This document shows, piece after piece, positions 7,737 to 16,797 of a DNA stretch of 64,000 nt (within the stretch, counting starts at the first letter, position 1; each line of letters begins with the position of its first letter). The position numbers and the translations under genes are program-made. The DNA lies in the NCBI RefSeq assembly GCF_014266025.1, contig NZ_JACMYC010000005.1:186001-250000 (forward strand), read 5' to 3'. The stretch is from Nocardioides deserti (lineage in GTDB: Bacteria > Actinomycetota > Actinomycetes > Propionibacteriales > Nocardioidaceae). The notes under the pieces are model-generated. The model was not told where the DNA came from, made no database searches, and saw nothing but the letters and a program-made list of their open reading frames with translations.

Positions 7737-9107
7737 TCACCCGCCGTCCAGGGCCTCGGCGACCTGGTTCACCCGCGCCTCGGCGAGCACCTCGGCCCGG
7801 TCCTCGGGCAGCACGAAGCCCGCTGCGATCGCCGCGTCGGTCGCCCGCTCGTACGCCGCGAGGTACGCCGACGGCTCCGGGTACGCCGCCGCGACCCGCT
7901 CCGCCGGCAGCGGCACCGTGCTGCCGAACAGCTCGCAGATCACCGGCGCGCCGGGCTCGGTGTCACCGGACAGCACCTCGACGGCCACGTCGACCGCGGG
8001 CGTGCGGACCCCGCCACAGGCGTTGCCGAGGTCGTCGGTCGCGAACCGTCCGTCGACCACCTCGAGCCGGTCGGCGGTCGGCGCGGCCGGCCCGCCCCGC
8101 GCCCACGTCTCGAGGTGCCGCAGCGCCGCGCGGACGACGTACGCCTGCTGGCCGCGGTTCACCGGTCGCGGGCAGGAGAGGTACTGCTCGAACTCGCCGA
8201 TCTGAAACTTGTCGGCGTGCGCCGTCCCCGCCACCTCCCACAGCCGCACCTGCTCGGCGTCGGGCTGGCGAGCCGGCAGGTAGGCGAGCCGTCCGGTCAG
8301 GTCGGTCTCGGTCTGCACCATGACGACAGGGACGGCCAGGTCGTCGCGGATCCGCGTCGGCGGGTCGTTGCGGAAGACGCCGATGTCGACGGCCGTCCCC
8401 GGCTCGCCCAGCGGCATCGCGGCGCCGCCGCGGGAGTGGACGAGGAAGCCGTCGAAGCGACCCGTGAGCGGTTGGACGCCGTTGGCGTAGGTGGTCAGCG
8501 CGTACGCCGACTGCGACTCCCCGATCGCCAGCAGGCACGTGGTCGCGCCGAGACCGCCCGCGAGGTGGTCGACGAGCGCCGTGGCGGTCTCGCCGAAGAT
8601 CCCGTAGGAGTAGGCGTCGCCCGGGTGGTGCAGCGCGGCGTACCGCTCCCGGCCCCGCAGCCCCGCGCTCGGCCCGCCGAGCCCCACCGCCGAGACGCCG
8701 CCCATGACGCCGATGTGCTGCGCGGAGACCCCGGCCCAGGCGTGGCCGCGGCGGACGACCTCCTCGGCCAGGTAGGTCCAGTCCGGGGCCGCGTCGGTGC
8801 CGGAGCTGACGTTGAGCCACTCGACGACGAGCGTGCCGGAGTACGCCGCCGGGTCGGCCGGCGCGCGCAGCAGGACGCGCGTCGCGAAGTCGGCGTGGTC
8901 CCGCTCGACCAGCGACCAGCGCCCGTCCTGCGGCAGCCCGGCCGCGTCCGCGGCGTAGGACGGCGCCGTCCCGGCCGCGACCAGCTCGGTCTCCTCGTAG
9001 CGCGCCGAGCGCAGGTCAGGTCCCGGGCGGGCGGCCAGCAGGCCGTGCTCGCCGGGCGGGAGGAGCGTCAGCGTGGTGGCCGCGGGCCGGCCGGGCGAGG
9101 TGACCAT
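7737..9107 (-). CDS. Alpha/beta-hydrolase domain protein (Abhydrolase_10 type)
   Basis: A 456-residue hydrolase. The nucleophile elbow GESQS at 196-200 puts Ser198 as nucleophile, with candidate Asp and His partners in the C-terminal half (for example the HADKF stretch near 295). Length and the N-terminal VVEWLNVSSG motif match the 'alpha/beta hydrolase domain-containing' family found widely in actinobacteria, whose substrates are mostly unknown. There is no clear signal peptide. It is monocistronic and convergent with the thioesterase gene. Confidence 0.8.
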   Translation of the reverse strand: MVTSPGRPAATTLTLLPPGEHGLLAARPGPDLRSARYEETELVAAGTAPSYAADAAGLPQDGRWSLVERDHADFATRVLLRAPADPAAYSGTLVVEWLNVSSGTDAAPDWTYLAEEVVRRGHAWAGVSAQHIGVMGGVSAVGLGGPSAGLRGRERYAALHHPGDAYSYGIFGETATALVDHLAGGLGATTCLLAIGESQSAYALTTYANGVQPLTGRFDGFLVHSRGGAAMPLGEPGTAVDIGVFRNDPPTRIRDDLAVPVVMVQTETDLTGRLAYLPARQPDAEQVRLWEVAGTAHADKFQIGEFEQYLSCPRPVNRGQQAYVVRAALRHLETWARGGPAAPTADRLEVVDGRFATDDLGNACGGVRTPAVDVAVEVLSGDTEPGAPVICELFGSTVPLPAERVAAAYPEPSAYLAAYERATDAAIAAGFVLPEDRAEVLAEARVNQVAEALDGG

Positions 9108-9182
9108 GGCGTGATCCTGCCGCGCCGGCGGCCACCGCGCGTGGCGATCGCGTCAGCCCGCGTCCAGCAGCGTCAGCCCGGG

Positions 9183-10598
9183 TCAGCTCGCGTCGGCGCC
9201 CAGCCGGTCCAGCGCGTCGAGCAGCGGCCTCCACTCCGGCCCGTGGCCCTCCACGCCCGTGCGCACCCGCCGCACCTGCTCGGCCAGCTCGCGCTCCTCG
9301 GCGTCGAGCAGGCCGGCGAAGCGCGGGTCGAGCAGCCAGCGAGCGTCGTCGGAGGCGCGGGCGGCGACGGCGTCGAGGAACACCTCCAGCGAGCGGGTCC
9401 GCTCCTCGAGCCGGTCCCCCGGCAGCGTCAGCCACCGCAGCTGGCACGACCACAGCTCGCCGCGGGCGGCGTCGTCGTCGACGTCGAGCACCGTGCCGAA
9501 CTCACCGGTCACGCCGTGCTGCTCGCGGTGCACCTGGACCTCCTGCGCGAGCCGGACGACGTTGTCGTCGGTCATCGAGGACCCGACGACGAGCAGGTGC
9601 CGGGTCAGCAGCAGGTTCTGCAGCATGGCGCCGGTCGGGCCCACCTCGGCTGCGAACCGGACGACGTCGCGCCGGGTGAGCACGATGCTGCCGGGGTGGT
9701 CGACGTCGCCGTGCAGCTTCAGCACCCACCCGGGCGCGCCGACCGGGCTCTCCCACGGCAGCACCGCGACCTCGCCGCCCGCGGCCCGGACGGCGGTCTC
9801 GAGGAGCCGGTCGTAGTTGGTGGTCACCGCCTCGCGGCAGCCCAGCCCGGCGAGCAGCCCGTGGGCCAGCGAGCCCCGGCCGACGCCGCCACACAGCTCG
9901 GCGACCTGCCGGCCCAGGTCGGGCACCTGCTGCTCGAGGAGCTGGGCCCGGTCCAGCAGCGAGAGACGCTCCACGTCGAGGCGCCCGCGCCGACCGGTGC
10001 GCTCGGCGAGCAGCGCGAGCATCCGGCTCCACGACGGCAGCCCGGCCGGCACGCTCACCCCGGCGCCGAGGAACAGCGCGAGCTCGCCGCGGCGGGCCAG
10101 CGCTCCCAGCCGGTCGGCCTCCTCGGCCAGCCCCGGCTCGAGCGCGGGCGGGGCGAGCGCGGCCCGGACGTGCTGTGCGGCGGCGTGCACCGACGGGTCG
10201 GGCACCACGACGGCGATGTCGAGGTCGACCCGCGTGACGGCGTCCAGCAGACCGGCCAGCAGCGCCTGGACCACCTCACCGCGGTCGCGGTCGTGGCCGC
10301 CGCCCTCGAGGCCGAGCACCGGGACGGCCAGCACCGGCTTCACCCGCCCGCCGGCCGGCGGGAGGTCCGCGGCCGCGACCTCGCCGACGACGTCCAGCAC
10401 GCGACGTACCAGCTCCTCCGGCGGGAGCCCGTCGCCGTTGCCGACACTGACGAACCACACCGACGGACCGCCGTCGACCACGGGCCGCCAGTGCTCGGCG
10501 ACCTCGCCACGGTCGTCGGTGGGCACGACGGCGGCGTCGTGGACGACCGTCTCGATGCGGCCGCGGACGAGGAACAGGTGACCGGTCGGGTGGGACAT
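9183..10598 (-). CDS. SIR2-domain protein with an uncharacterised N-terminal domain
   Basis: A 471-residue protein in two parts. Residues about 1-150 form an alpha/beta domain with VKPVLAVPVLGLEGGG and RGEVVQALL (about 86-114), reminiscent of a macro or SLOG nucleotide fold. Residues about 165-400 form a SIR2_2-type domain with GAGVS (178-182), TTNYD (259-263) and KLHGD (294-298), so the NAD-binding glycines, Asn261 and His296 are kept. In anti-phage systems such as Thoeris ThsA and DSR, SIR2 domains of this kind degrade NAD+. It stands alone between a hydrolase and a CoA-transferase, with no partner or mobile element beside it. Its role in defence is inferred from the fold alone. Confidence 0.8.
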   Translation of the reverse strand: MSHPTGHLFLVRGRIETVVHDAAVVPTDDRGEVAEHWRPVVDGGPSVWFVSVGNGDGLPPEELVRRVLDVVGEVAAADLPPAGGRVKPVLAVPVLGLEGGGHDRDRGEVVQALLAGLLDAVTRVDLDIAVVVPDPSVHAAAQHVRAALAPPALEPGLAEEADRLGALARRGELALFLGAGVSVPAGLPSWSRMLALLAERTGRRGRLDVERLSLLDRAQLLEQQVPDLGRQVAELCGGVGRGSLAHGLLAGLGCREAVTTNYDRLLETAVRAAGGEVAVLPWESPVGAPGWVLKLHGDVDHPGSIVLTRRDVVRFAAEVGPTGAMLQNLLLTRHLLVVGSSMTDDNVVRLAQEVQVHREQHGVTGEFGTVLDVDDDAARGELWSCQLRWLTLPGDRLEERTRSLEVFLDAVAARASDDARWLLDPRFAGLLDAEERELAEQVRRVRTGVEGHGPEWRPLLDALDRLGADAS

Positions 10599-10652
10599 CT
10601 CGGGTCCCGGGTGCCCGCCCGGGTCGCGGGCCAGACCCGCCCGGACGGGGGT

Positions 10653-11291
10653 TCAGCGCAGCGGCGGCTCGGTCTTCTCGCGAACCTCGTCCTCGGTGAC
10701 GCCGGGCGCGAGCTCGACCAGCCGGAGGCCGCCACCCTCGCTCGCGGGCACGATGTCGATGACGGCGAGGTCGGTGATGACCCGCTGGACGACGCCGCGG
10801 CCGGTGTAGGGCAGCGAGCACTCCTCGACGATCTTGTAGGACCCGTCGCGGGCGACGTGCTCCATCAGCACGATGACCTTCTTCGCGCCGTGGACGAGGT
10901 CCATGGCGCCGCCCATCCCCTTGACCATCTTCCCGGGGATCATCCAGTTCGCGATGTCGCCCGCGGCGCTGACCTGCATCGCGCCGAGGATCGCGGCGTC
11001 GACCTTCCCGCCGCGGATCATCCCGAAGCTGGTCGCGGAGTCGAAGAAGCTCGCCCCGCGCCGCACCGTGACGGTCTCCTTGCCGGCGTTGACCAGGTCG
11101 GGGCTCTCCTCGCCCTCGACCGGGTAGGCGCCCACGCCGAGGATGCCGTTCTCGGACTGCAGCACCAGCTCCACGTCATCGGCGACGTAGTTCGGCACCA
11201 GCGTCGGCAGCCCGATCCCGAGGTTGACGTAGGAGCCGTCGGTCAGCTCGCTGGCCGCCCGCGCGGCCATGTCCTCGCGGCTCCAGCTCAT
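10653..11291 (-). CDS. scoB: 3-oxoacid CoA-transferase subunit B
   Basis: A 212-residue beta subunit of the family I CoA-transferases (succinyl-CoA:3-ketoacid type). The catalytic glutamate lies in SENGILGVG, at about residue 47, which forms the enzyme-CoA thioester. The glycine-rich [18 protein letters not shown] segment is typical of the SCOT/PcaJ branch. The ATG at 11291 overlaps the stop of subunit A as ATGA, so longer in-frame starts inside that gene were rejected. The product would transfer CoA to acetoacetate or a related 3-oxoacid. Choosing between SCOT and 3-oxoadipate transferase needs comparison; SCOT is favoured by its lack of beta-ketoadipate neighbours. Confidence 0.88.
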   Translation of the reverse strand: MSWSREDMAARAASELTDGSYVNLGIGLPTLVPNYVADDVELVLQSENGILGVGAYPVEGEESPDLVNAGKETVTVRRGASFFDSATSFGMIRGGKVDAAILGAMQVSAAGDIANWMIPGKMVKGMGGAMDLVHGAKKVIVLMEHVARDGSYKIVEECSLPYTGRGVVQRVITDLAVIDIVPASEGGGLRLVELAPGVTEDEVREKTEPPLR

Positions 11292-12073
11292 GCCTGCGCC
11301 TCCTGGCTCGGGCGGACCGTGCGCTTCTCGATCCGCTTGTCCGCGGCCTGCTCGGGGGTCAGCGCGACCACGCGCTGCACGAACACCCCGGGCGTGTGGA
11401 CGTGGTTGGGGTCGATCTCCCCGGGCTCGACCAGCTCCTCGACCTCCGCGATCGTGGTCCGCCCGCACATCGCTGCGAGCGGGTTGAAGTTCCGCGCGGA
11501 GTCCTTGTAGAGGAGGTTGCCGTGCCGGTCGCCCTTCCAGGCACGCACCAGCCCGAAGTCCGCGACGATCGCGTGCTCCAGCACGAACTCCTTCGACCCC
11601 TCGGCGGTCTCGAAGACCTGCGTGGGCTTCGGCGGCGAGGCCTTCACCACGTTGCCGTCACTGTCGTAGCGCCACGGCAGCCCGCCCTCGGCCACCTGCG
11701 TCCCGACCCCGGTCGCGGTGAAGAACGCCGGGATCCCGCTGCCGCCCGCGCGCATCCGCTCCGCGAGCGTGCCCTGCGGGGTCAGCTCGACCTCGAGCTC
11801 ACCGGCGAGGTACTGCCGGGCGAACTCCCGGTTCTCCCCGACGTACGACGCCACCATCCGCCGCAGTCGCCCGGCCGCGAGCAGCCGGCCCAGGCCCCAG
11901 TCGTCGACGCCGGCGTTGTTCGACACCGCCTCGAGCTCGTCGATCCCGGCCTCCAGCAGCGCCTCGATCAGCACCGACGGGATCCCGCACAACCCGAACC
12001 CGCCGACCGCCACCGTCGACCCGCTCGCGATGTCGGCCACCGCCTCGGCGGCCGACGCCATCACCTTGTCCAT
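11288..12073 (-). CDS. scoA: 3-oxoacid CoA-transferase subunit A
   Basis: The 261-residue alpha subunit. GGFGLCGIP at about 24-32 is the family's CoA-binding loop, and [12 protein letters not shown] near 66 is also conserved. I start at the ATG at 12073 ([10 protein letters not shown]), which aligns with family N-termini; an ATG 14 codons upstream adds a non-family tail. It forms a two-gene operon with subunit B by a 4-bp overlap and supplies the N-terminal half of what is a single chain in eukaryotes. Confidence 0.88.
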   Translation of the reverse strand: MDKVMASAAEAVADIASGSTVAVGGFGLCGIPSVLIEALLEAGIDELEAVSNNAGVDDWGLGRLLAAGRLRRMVASYVGENREFARQYLAGELEVELTPQGTLAERMRAGGSGIPAFFTATGVGTQVAEGGLPWRYDSDGNVVKASPPKPTQVFETAEGSKEFVLEHAIVADFGLVRAWKGDRHGNLLYKDSARNFNPLAAMCGRTTIAEVEELVEPGEIDPNHVHTPGVFVQRVVALTPEQAADKRIEKRTVRPSQEAQA

Positions 12074-12142
12074 CCGCCGATCCAAGCACGACCCCCACCC
12101 CGAGGTGGCACACACGCAGGGTCGACGTGGCGCCCCGCAGGG

Positions 12143-12433
12143 TCAGGGGCGACCGCAGGGCCGGTCGGAGCCGGCCAGGGCGAGGACGCGCCCGACGTGC
12201 GTGGGGAGCAGGTCGACCGGGGCGGCCATGCCGGGCAGGCCGGCGTTCGGCCGGGTGAACCACCCGGTGATCGCGTCGAGGTCGTAGCCCTGGTGGGCGA
12301 GCACCTCCGCGACCGCCTCCACGTCGTCGCGCGGCGCACCGGCCTCGTCGTACCAGAAAGCGGGGCGGTCCCGCCGTTCGCCGCGGTCCAGTGTCCGCAG
12401 CCGGACGGCGCCGGCCTGGGTTCCCGAGGTCAT
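12143..12433 (-). CDS. Small protein with MbcA/Xre-antitoxin-like C-terminus
   Basis: A 96-residue soluble protein. The C-terminal half reads ITGWFTRPNAGLPGMAAP followed by DLL and GRVLALA. This resembles the toxin-binding segment of MbcA/ParS/Xre (DUF2384) antitoxins, which follows W-x-x-x-P-N-x-x-L-x-G-x-x-P-x-x-L-L. The N-terminal half, rich in Arg and acidic residues, is not a recognisable helix-turn-helix. No RES-type toxin lies next to it: the neighbours are scoA (same strand) and a divergent FUSC gene. A longer in-frame start at 12589 would run into that divergent gene and was rejected. The family match is weak. Confidence 0.5.
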   Translation of the reverse strand: MTSGTQAGAVRLRTLDRGERRDRPAFWYDEAGAPRDDVEAVAEVLAHQGYDLDAITGWFTRPNAGLPGMAAPVDLLPTHVGRVLALAGSDRPCGRP

Positions 12434-12515
12434 GGTTCCACGGTGCCTCGAACCCGATGTGACCACACTCACCCCAGCGGGTGACGGGGGGCCGAGGGTG
12501 GGTACCCGTCGGGGC

Positions 12516-13583
12516 ATGCCAGCACTCGACCACTGGCGGCGCCTGCAGGCGGCGTCGTGGGCGCACCCGCGATGGCTGCTCGCGCTCAAGACGGCGGCGG
12601 CGGCCGGGCTCGCCTGGCTGCTCGTCCAGCCGCTCGGCGGTCCGCTCGGGGACTACCCGTACTACGCGCCGATGGGGGCCGCGGCCGCGATGTCGACGAC
12701 GGTGATCGGCTCGGCACGGACCTCCGCGCAGACCGTCGCGGCGATCGCGCTCGGCGCCGCGCTGGCGACCGGCGCCGGGCTGCTGGACGTGCCCAGCTGG
12801 CTCGCCCTGGCCCTGACGATCGCCGTGGCGACCATGCTGGCCGGGCTGCGGCCGCTGGGCGCGATGGGCAGCTGGGTGCTGGTCGCGGCCCTGTTCGTGC
12901 TGATCATCGGCCGGCACGACCCGGAGGCGTACGTCGGGGCGTACGTCGGCCTGACCGCCTTCGGCGCGGTGGTCGCCACCGTCGTGAACGCGCTGGTGCC
13001 CCAGCTCCCGCTCACGCCGGTCACCCGCGCGCAGGTCCGCCTGCGGCACCGACTGGCCGACGAGCTCGACGCCCTGGCGGACGGTCTGCTGGCCGAGGAG
13101 CTCCTGGACGAGTCGTTCTGGGAGCGGCAGCGCCGCCGGATCGAGCCCTACGTCAGCGACCTGCGCGCGCTGGTGACCGAGGCCAACGACGCCCGCCGCG
13201 GCAACTGGCGCGCCGGTCGCTGGTCGGAGACCGCCGACCGCCGCTACGCCCAGGCCCGCGCGCTGGAGCGCCTCGCCGGGTGCGTGGACGAGGTCTCGGC
13301 GCTCGTCTCGGACCAGCGCTCCGCGATGCACGGCGACGACGAGTCGGCCCGGGACCTGCGCGAGACGCTGGCGCGGGCGATGCGGGCGGTGGGCACGCTG
13401 CTCCGCAGCGCCGAGGAGGACCCCGTCGAGGAGGACGCCGCCGCGATCCCCACCGCCGACGCCGAACGGACCGTCGAGGAGCTCGGACTGCTCGTCTGGC
13501 GGCTCGCCTCCGCCGACGACAAGCACCTGCCCGCCGCCGCCGTCTGGGTCAACCTCCAGCGTGCCATCGAGGCGTGGTCCTGA
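12516..13583 (+). CDS. FUSC-family membrane protein (aromatic-acid-exporter-like)
   Basis: A 355-residue integral membrane protein. About six hydrophobic segments lie between residues 25 and 175, with short loops such as GDYPYYAPMGAAAAMSTTVIG, followed by a 170-residue charged cytoplasmic domain. This layout is a half-size FUSC/ArAE transporter. The ATG at 12516 precedes the first membrane helix; the frame is open 84 bp further up, but that part has no hydrophobic character. The substrate is unknown. It is followed by a 70-bp palindrome at the convergent junction. Confidence 0.75.
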   Translation: MPALDHWRRLQAASWAHPRWLLALKTAAAAGLAWLLVQPLGGPLGDYPYYAPMGAAAAMSTTVIGSARTSAQTVAAIALGAALATGAGLLDVPSWLALALTIAVATMLAGLRPLGAMGSWVLVAALFVLIIGRHDPEAYVGAYVGLTAFGAVVATVVNALVPQLPLTPVTRAQVRLRHRLADELDALADGLLAEELLDESFWERQRRRIEPYVSDLRALVTEANDARRGNWRAGRWSETADRRYAQARALERLAGCVDEVSALVSDQRSAMHGDDESARDLRETLARAMRAVGTLLRSAEEDPVEEDAAAIPTADAERTVEELGLLVWRLASADDKHLPAAAVWVNLQRAIEAWS

Positions 13584-13643
13584 CCGGCTCCCCGCCGCCC
13601 CGCCGCCCCGCCGCCGGGTTCCGGGCGGCGTCGCGGGCGGCCT

Positions 13644-13713
13644 TGTAACGCGACGTTCGCCGCTCTATCTGCACGCTGCAGCGTGCGTCTAGTGCAGCGA
13701 ACATCGCGTTACA
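13644..13713. repeat. 70-bp intergenic palindrome, family 1, copy A
   Basis: The outer arms TGTAACGCGA (13644-13653) and TCGCGTTACA (13704-13713) are perfect complements. GTTCGC / GCGAAC pair inside them, and the centre GCACGCTGCAGCGTGC (13671-13686) is a perfect palindrome. It lies midway between two convergent genes. A second copy of the same length is at 39498-39567. Confidence 0.85.
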
Positions 13714-13768
13714 TGCTGCGACTCCCACCGACCCTGCACCGAGCCCGGCCGCCGGGGCGGGCGTCGGG

Positions 13769-16606
13769 TCAGCGGCCCTTCCAGACCGGCTCGCGGTGCT
13801 CGGCGAAGGCGGCGATCCCCTCGGCGGCGTCCTCGGACATGACGGCCACGCCGGCGAGGTCGCTCTGCTTCGCGAACGCCTCGTCGGCCGACCAGGACGG
13901 CGACTCGAGGACGATCCGGCGGCTGGCGCTGATCGAGAGCGGCGCGTTCGCGACGATCTCGTCGGCCAGGGCGAGGGCGGCGTCGAGCACGGTGCCGGGC
14001 TCGGCCAGCCGGTTGACCAGCCCGAGCTCGGCCATCCGGGTGGCGGGCATGGGGTTGCCGGTCAGCGCGAGCTCCATGGCGACGTTGCGCGGCAACCGCT
14101 CGGTCAGCCGCAGCACGCCGCCGGCGGCCGCGACGAGGCCGCGCTTGGGCTCCGGGATGCCGAACTGCGAGTCGGTCGAGGCGACGATGAGGTCGGCGAC
14201 CAGCGCCAGCTCGCAGCCGCCGGCGAGCGCGTGGCCCTCGACCGCGGCGATGACCGGCTTGCTGATCGGCAGCGCCGCGATCCCGAGCGGGCCGCGCTTG
14301 TCGGTCAGCGCGAACGACCCCGCGGCGGCCGCCTTGAGGTCCATGCCGGCCGAGAACGTCCCGCCCGCGCCGGTCAGCACCGCCACCCGCGCCTCGTCGT
14401 CGGCCTCGAACGCGTCGATGACCCGCTCCAGCAGCTGGGCGGTGCGCAGGTCGATCGCGTTGCGCCGCTCGGGCCGGTTGATCGTGATGACCAGCACCGG
14501 GCCGCGTCGCTCGGTCAGCACCGGCGGCACCGGCGGCTCGGGCAGCTCGTGCCGCTCGCTGCCGGTGAACCGCAGCGTCTTGGCGTCGGACACCTCGACC
14601 GGCAGGTGCAGCGGGTCGCCGCAGACGACCTGCTCGAGCACCTCGGCCTGCGCCGAGCGCACCAGCACCCGCTCGCCGGACGGGGTGAGCACGGAGAGGA
14701 TCGCGTGCTCGGGCGCGCCGGACCGGTCGTACTGCGCGGTCGCAGCCTCGACCACGCCCGGCCCGCTCCACGTGTCGAGGGCGGGGCGCGAGCGCTCGGG
14801 CAGCAGCATCGGCGCGAGGGCGCGGTACGCCGAGCGCGGCGGCGTCGCCGAGTAGATCCCCAGGGCGTGCTTGGTGACGAACCAGCCGAGCGAGGTCGAC
14901 AGGCCGTAGGACTCCGGGTCCTCGCGCAGCCGCCCGACCAGCGTCGCGACCGCGTGCGTGCCGTAGTTGTTGCCCGGTCCGCCCGCGAAGGTCAGCCCGC
15001 CGGTCACCGACAGCGGCCGCTCCGCGTCGTCGAGCGGGAAGCCGAGCTCGCCCGCGGCCATCTGCACCGCGGCCGGGAAGCAGGAGTAGAGGTCGACGTG
15101 GCGCACGTCGTCGGGACCGATCCCGGCGTGCGCGAACGCCGCCTCGCCGATCGCCCGGATCGCCGGCGACGCCGCGAGGTCACGGCGCTCGGAGACGAAC
15201 CACTCGTCGTACGCCGCCGCGCCGGCGTGCAGGAAGACCCACTTGTCCTGCGGGATGCCGAGCGCCTCCGCGGCCGCGACGCTGGTGACCACCACCCCGG
15301 CGGCGAGGTCGACGGTCAGGTTGGCGCACAGCAGCTTCGGATAGGGCTCGCTGATCATCCGGTTGCCGCCGTCGGTCGTGGCGAGCTCCTCGGGGGTGAA
15401 CGCCTGCGGCAGCCACGCGTGCTCGTTGCCGGCGGCGACCTCGGAGAGGCGCGACCACAGGCCGGTGATCGTGCGCAGGTGCTCCTCGGGCGTCTCGCCG
15501 GCCTTGGCGCGGACGGCGGACTCCATCAGCGCGTAGGTGTAGACCGGCACGGTCAGCCCGGCCGCGGACTCCGGCCCGTTGTTCGCCTCGCGGTCGCTGC
15601 CGATGACCCGGTCGGGGGCGACGTCGGCGGGCTGGGTCGGCCAGTCGAGGTCGAGCCCCTGCTTCTGCGCGGCGGCGAGCGTCGCCCCGGCCTCCGCGCC
15701 GCAGACCAGCACGACGTCGGCGCGGCCGTCGGCGACCGCCTGGCCGGCGGTGTTGATGAGCACCTGGCCGGCATCACCGCCGTAGGGCGCCGACATCGCG
15801 GTCTCGTCCGGCTTGGCGCCCAGCGCCTCGGCGACGAGCGCGGCGGCGTCGCGGTAGGTCCACGAGGCGCTCGCGACGGCGTACACCGCATCGGCCTCCT
15901 CGAGCAGACGGGCGCCGGCGCCGCTGTCCTCGCCGGCGCGGCGCAGCGCCTCGACGGCGAGCGTGACCGGGTCCTTCGGCGCGCCGAGGTCGGGCTCGCG
16001 CTGGGCGACCTGGCCGACGCCGACGAGCACGGGGGTGCGGGGGTCGAGGCGGGCGCCGGTGCGCTCGTGGACGACGGTACGACGCGGGAACCGCCCGCCC
16101 GCGGAGACGGCCGGGTCCGCGGCGAGCTCGGCCGCGAGCGCGGCGAACTTCGTGGCCGACTCGGTCAGCGCCTCCTCGACGCTGGCCGCGACGGTCGCGC
16201 CGAGCGGGCCCTCGACGGGGTCGCCGCCGATGCCGGCCTCGACCGCGACGCGCACCGGGTCGCCCTCGGCGCCGTCGCCGCCGGTCACGCTGATCCGCAG
16301 GCCGAGCGAGAGGTCCATCGGGCCGGTGCCGTCGAGCGCCACCAGGCCGACCTCCGCCTCGACGACGGTCCACGCGATGTCGGCGGGGATGCCCATGAGC
16401 GAGACCTGCTCCTCGAACGTGTCCCCCACGCTCGCGACCTCCGGCGGCGACCCACGGAAGGAGGAGTGCATCGTCAGCCACGCGGCGTACCGCGCCAGGT
16501 CGGCGACCAGGCCCTGCGCCAGCGGGAGCGGCGCGGCGACGTCGGCGCCGGCACGGACCACCCGCGGGTAGCTCGCGAGCTGGGTGGGCAGGTCGGACTC
16601 GCTCAT
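13769..16606 (-). CDS. Three-domain fusion: SRPBCC - thiolase-like - enoyl-CoA hydratase
   Basis: A 945-residue protein. Residues about 1-165 form an SRPBCC (START/polyketide-cyclase-like) domain. About 190-670 form a thiolase-like protein of the 'acetyl-CoA acetyltransferase' TLP type with its extra C-terminal domain. About 695-945 form a complete crotonase. The thiolase part keeps GGPGNNYGTHAV (542-553) but has no cysteine at the expected nucleophile site (YGGDAGQ near 275), so it is probably not a true thiolase. The crotonase has both acidic residues expected of a hydratase (Glu799 in AGGCEL, Glu819 in GIPEP) and oxyanion loop FSAGMD. No stop or frameshift separates the parts. The substrate is inferred to be a CoA thioester, and a 70-bp palindrome follows the gene. 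Confidence 0.85.
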   Translation of the reverse strand: MSESDLPTQLASYPRVVRAGADVAAPLPLAQGLVADLARYAAWLTMHSSFRGSPPEVASVGDTFEEQVSLMGIPADIAWTVVEAEVGLVALDGTGPMDLSLGLRISVTGGDGAEGDPVRVAVEAGIGGDPVEGPLGATVAASVEEALTESATKFAALAAELAADPAVSAGGRFPRRTVVHERTGARLDPRTPVLVGVGQVAQREPDLGAPKDPVTLAVEALRRAGEDSGAGARLLEEADAVYAVASASWTYRDAAALVAEALGAKPDETAMSAPYGGDAGQVLINTAGQAVADGRADVVLVCGAEAGATLAAAQKQGLDLDWPTQPADVAPDRVIGSDREANNGPESAAGLTVPVYTYALMESAVRAKAGETPEEHLRTITGLWSRLSEVAAGNEHAWLPQAFTPEELATTDGGNRMISEPYPKLLCANLTVDLAAGVVVTSVAAAEALGIPQDKWVFLHAGAAAYDEWFVSERRDLAASPAIRAIGEAAFAHAGIGPDDVRHVDLYSCFPAAVQMAAGELGFPLDDAERPLSVTGGLTFAGGPGNNYGTHAVATLVGRLREDPESYGLSTSLGWFVTKHALGIYSATPPRSAYRALAPMLLPERSRPALDTWSGPGVVEAATAQYDRSGAPEHAILSVLTPSGERVLVRSAQAEVLEQVVCGDPLHLPVEVSDAKTLRFTGSERHELPEPPVPPVLTERRGPVLVITINRPERRNAIDLRTAQLLERVIDAFEADDEARVAVLTGAGGTFSAGMDLKAAAAGSFALTDKRGPLGIAALPISKPVIAAVEGHALAGGCELALVADLIVASTDSQFGIPEPKRGLVAAAGGVLRLTERLPRNVAMELALTGNPMPATRMAELGLVNRLAEPGTVLDAALALADEIVANAPLSISASRRIVLESPSWSADEAFAKQSDLAGVAVMSEDAAEGIAAFAEHREPVWKGR

Positions 16607-16652
16607 GCACTCTCCAAGACGCTCTCGCTGACCCTCCGACGACGTCAGAAAA

Positions 16653-16666
16653 AGTCAGGCGTGACT
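16653..16666. promoter_or_regulatory. Inverted repeat between the divergent fusion and VOC genes
   Basis: AGTCA-GGCG-TGACT lies 46 bp upstream of the start of the fusion gene, in the 191-bp divergent gap, flanked by A/T-rich runs unusual for this DNA. It is a candidate repressor operator; there is no direct evidence of binding. Confidence 0.35.
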
Positions 16667-16797
16667 GTTTGTTCGTGAGCGTAGCGGAGGTGGCCGGTCC
16701 GCGCAGCGATGAGTCCGCGACGTCGTCGCGGTCTGCCCTGTCAGCCACTTCCCGCCCCGACCCCACCCCGACCCCACCCCGAACCCAGGAGCCCCGC

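Noticed and set aside
8115..11510. An 1131-codon plus-strand frame across the hydrolase, SIR2 and CoA-transferase genes
   Set aside because: It overlaps three genes with intact catalytic motifs on the other strand.
13769..16606. The fusion protein as two adjacent genes joined by a sequencing error
   Set aside because: The frame is continuous through both domain junctions with linkers of normal composition, and no internal ribosome site with a start was seen at about 14.5 kb or 16.1 kb.
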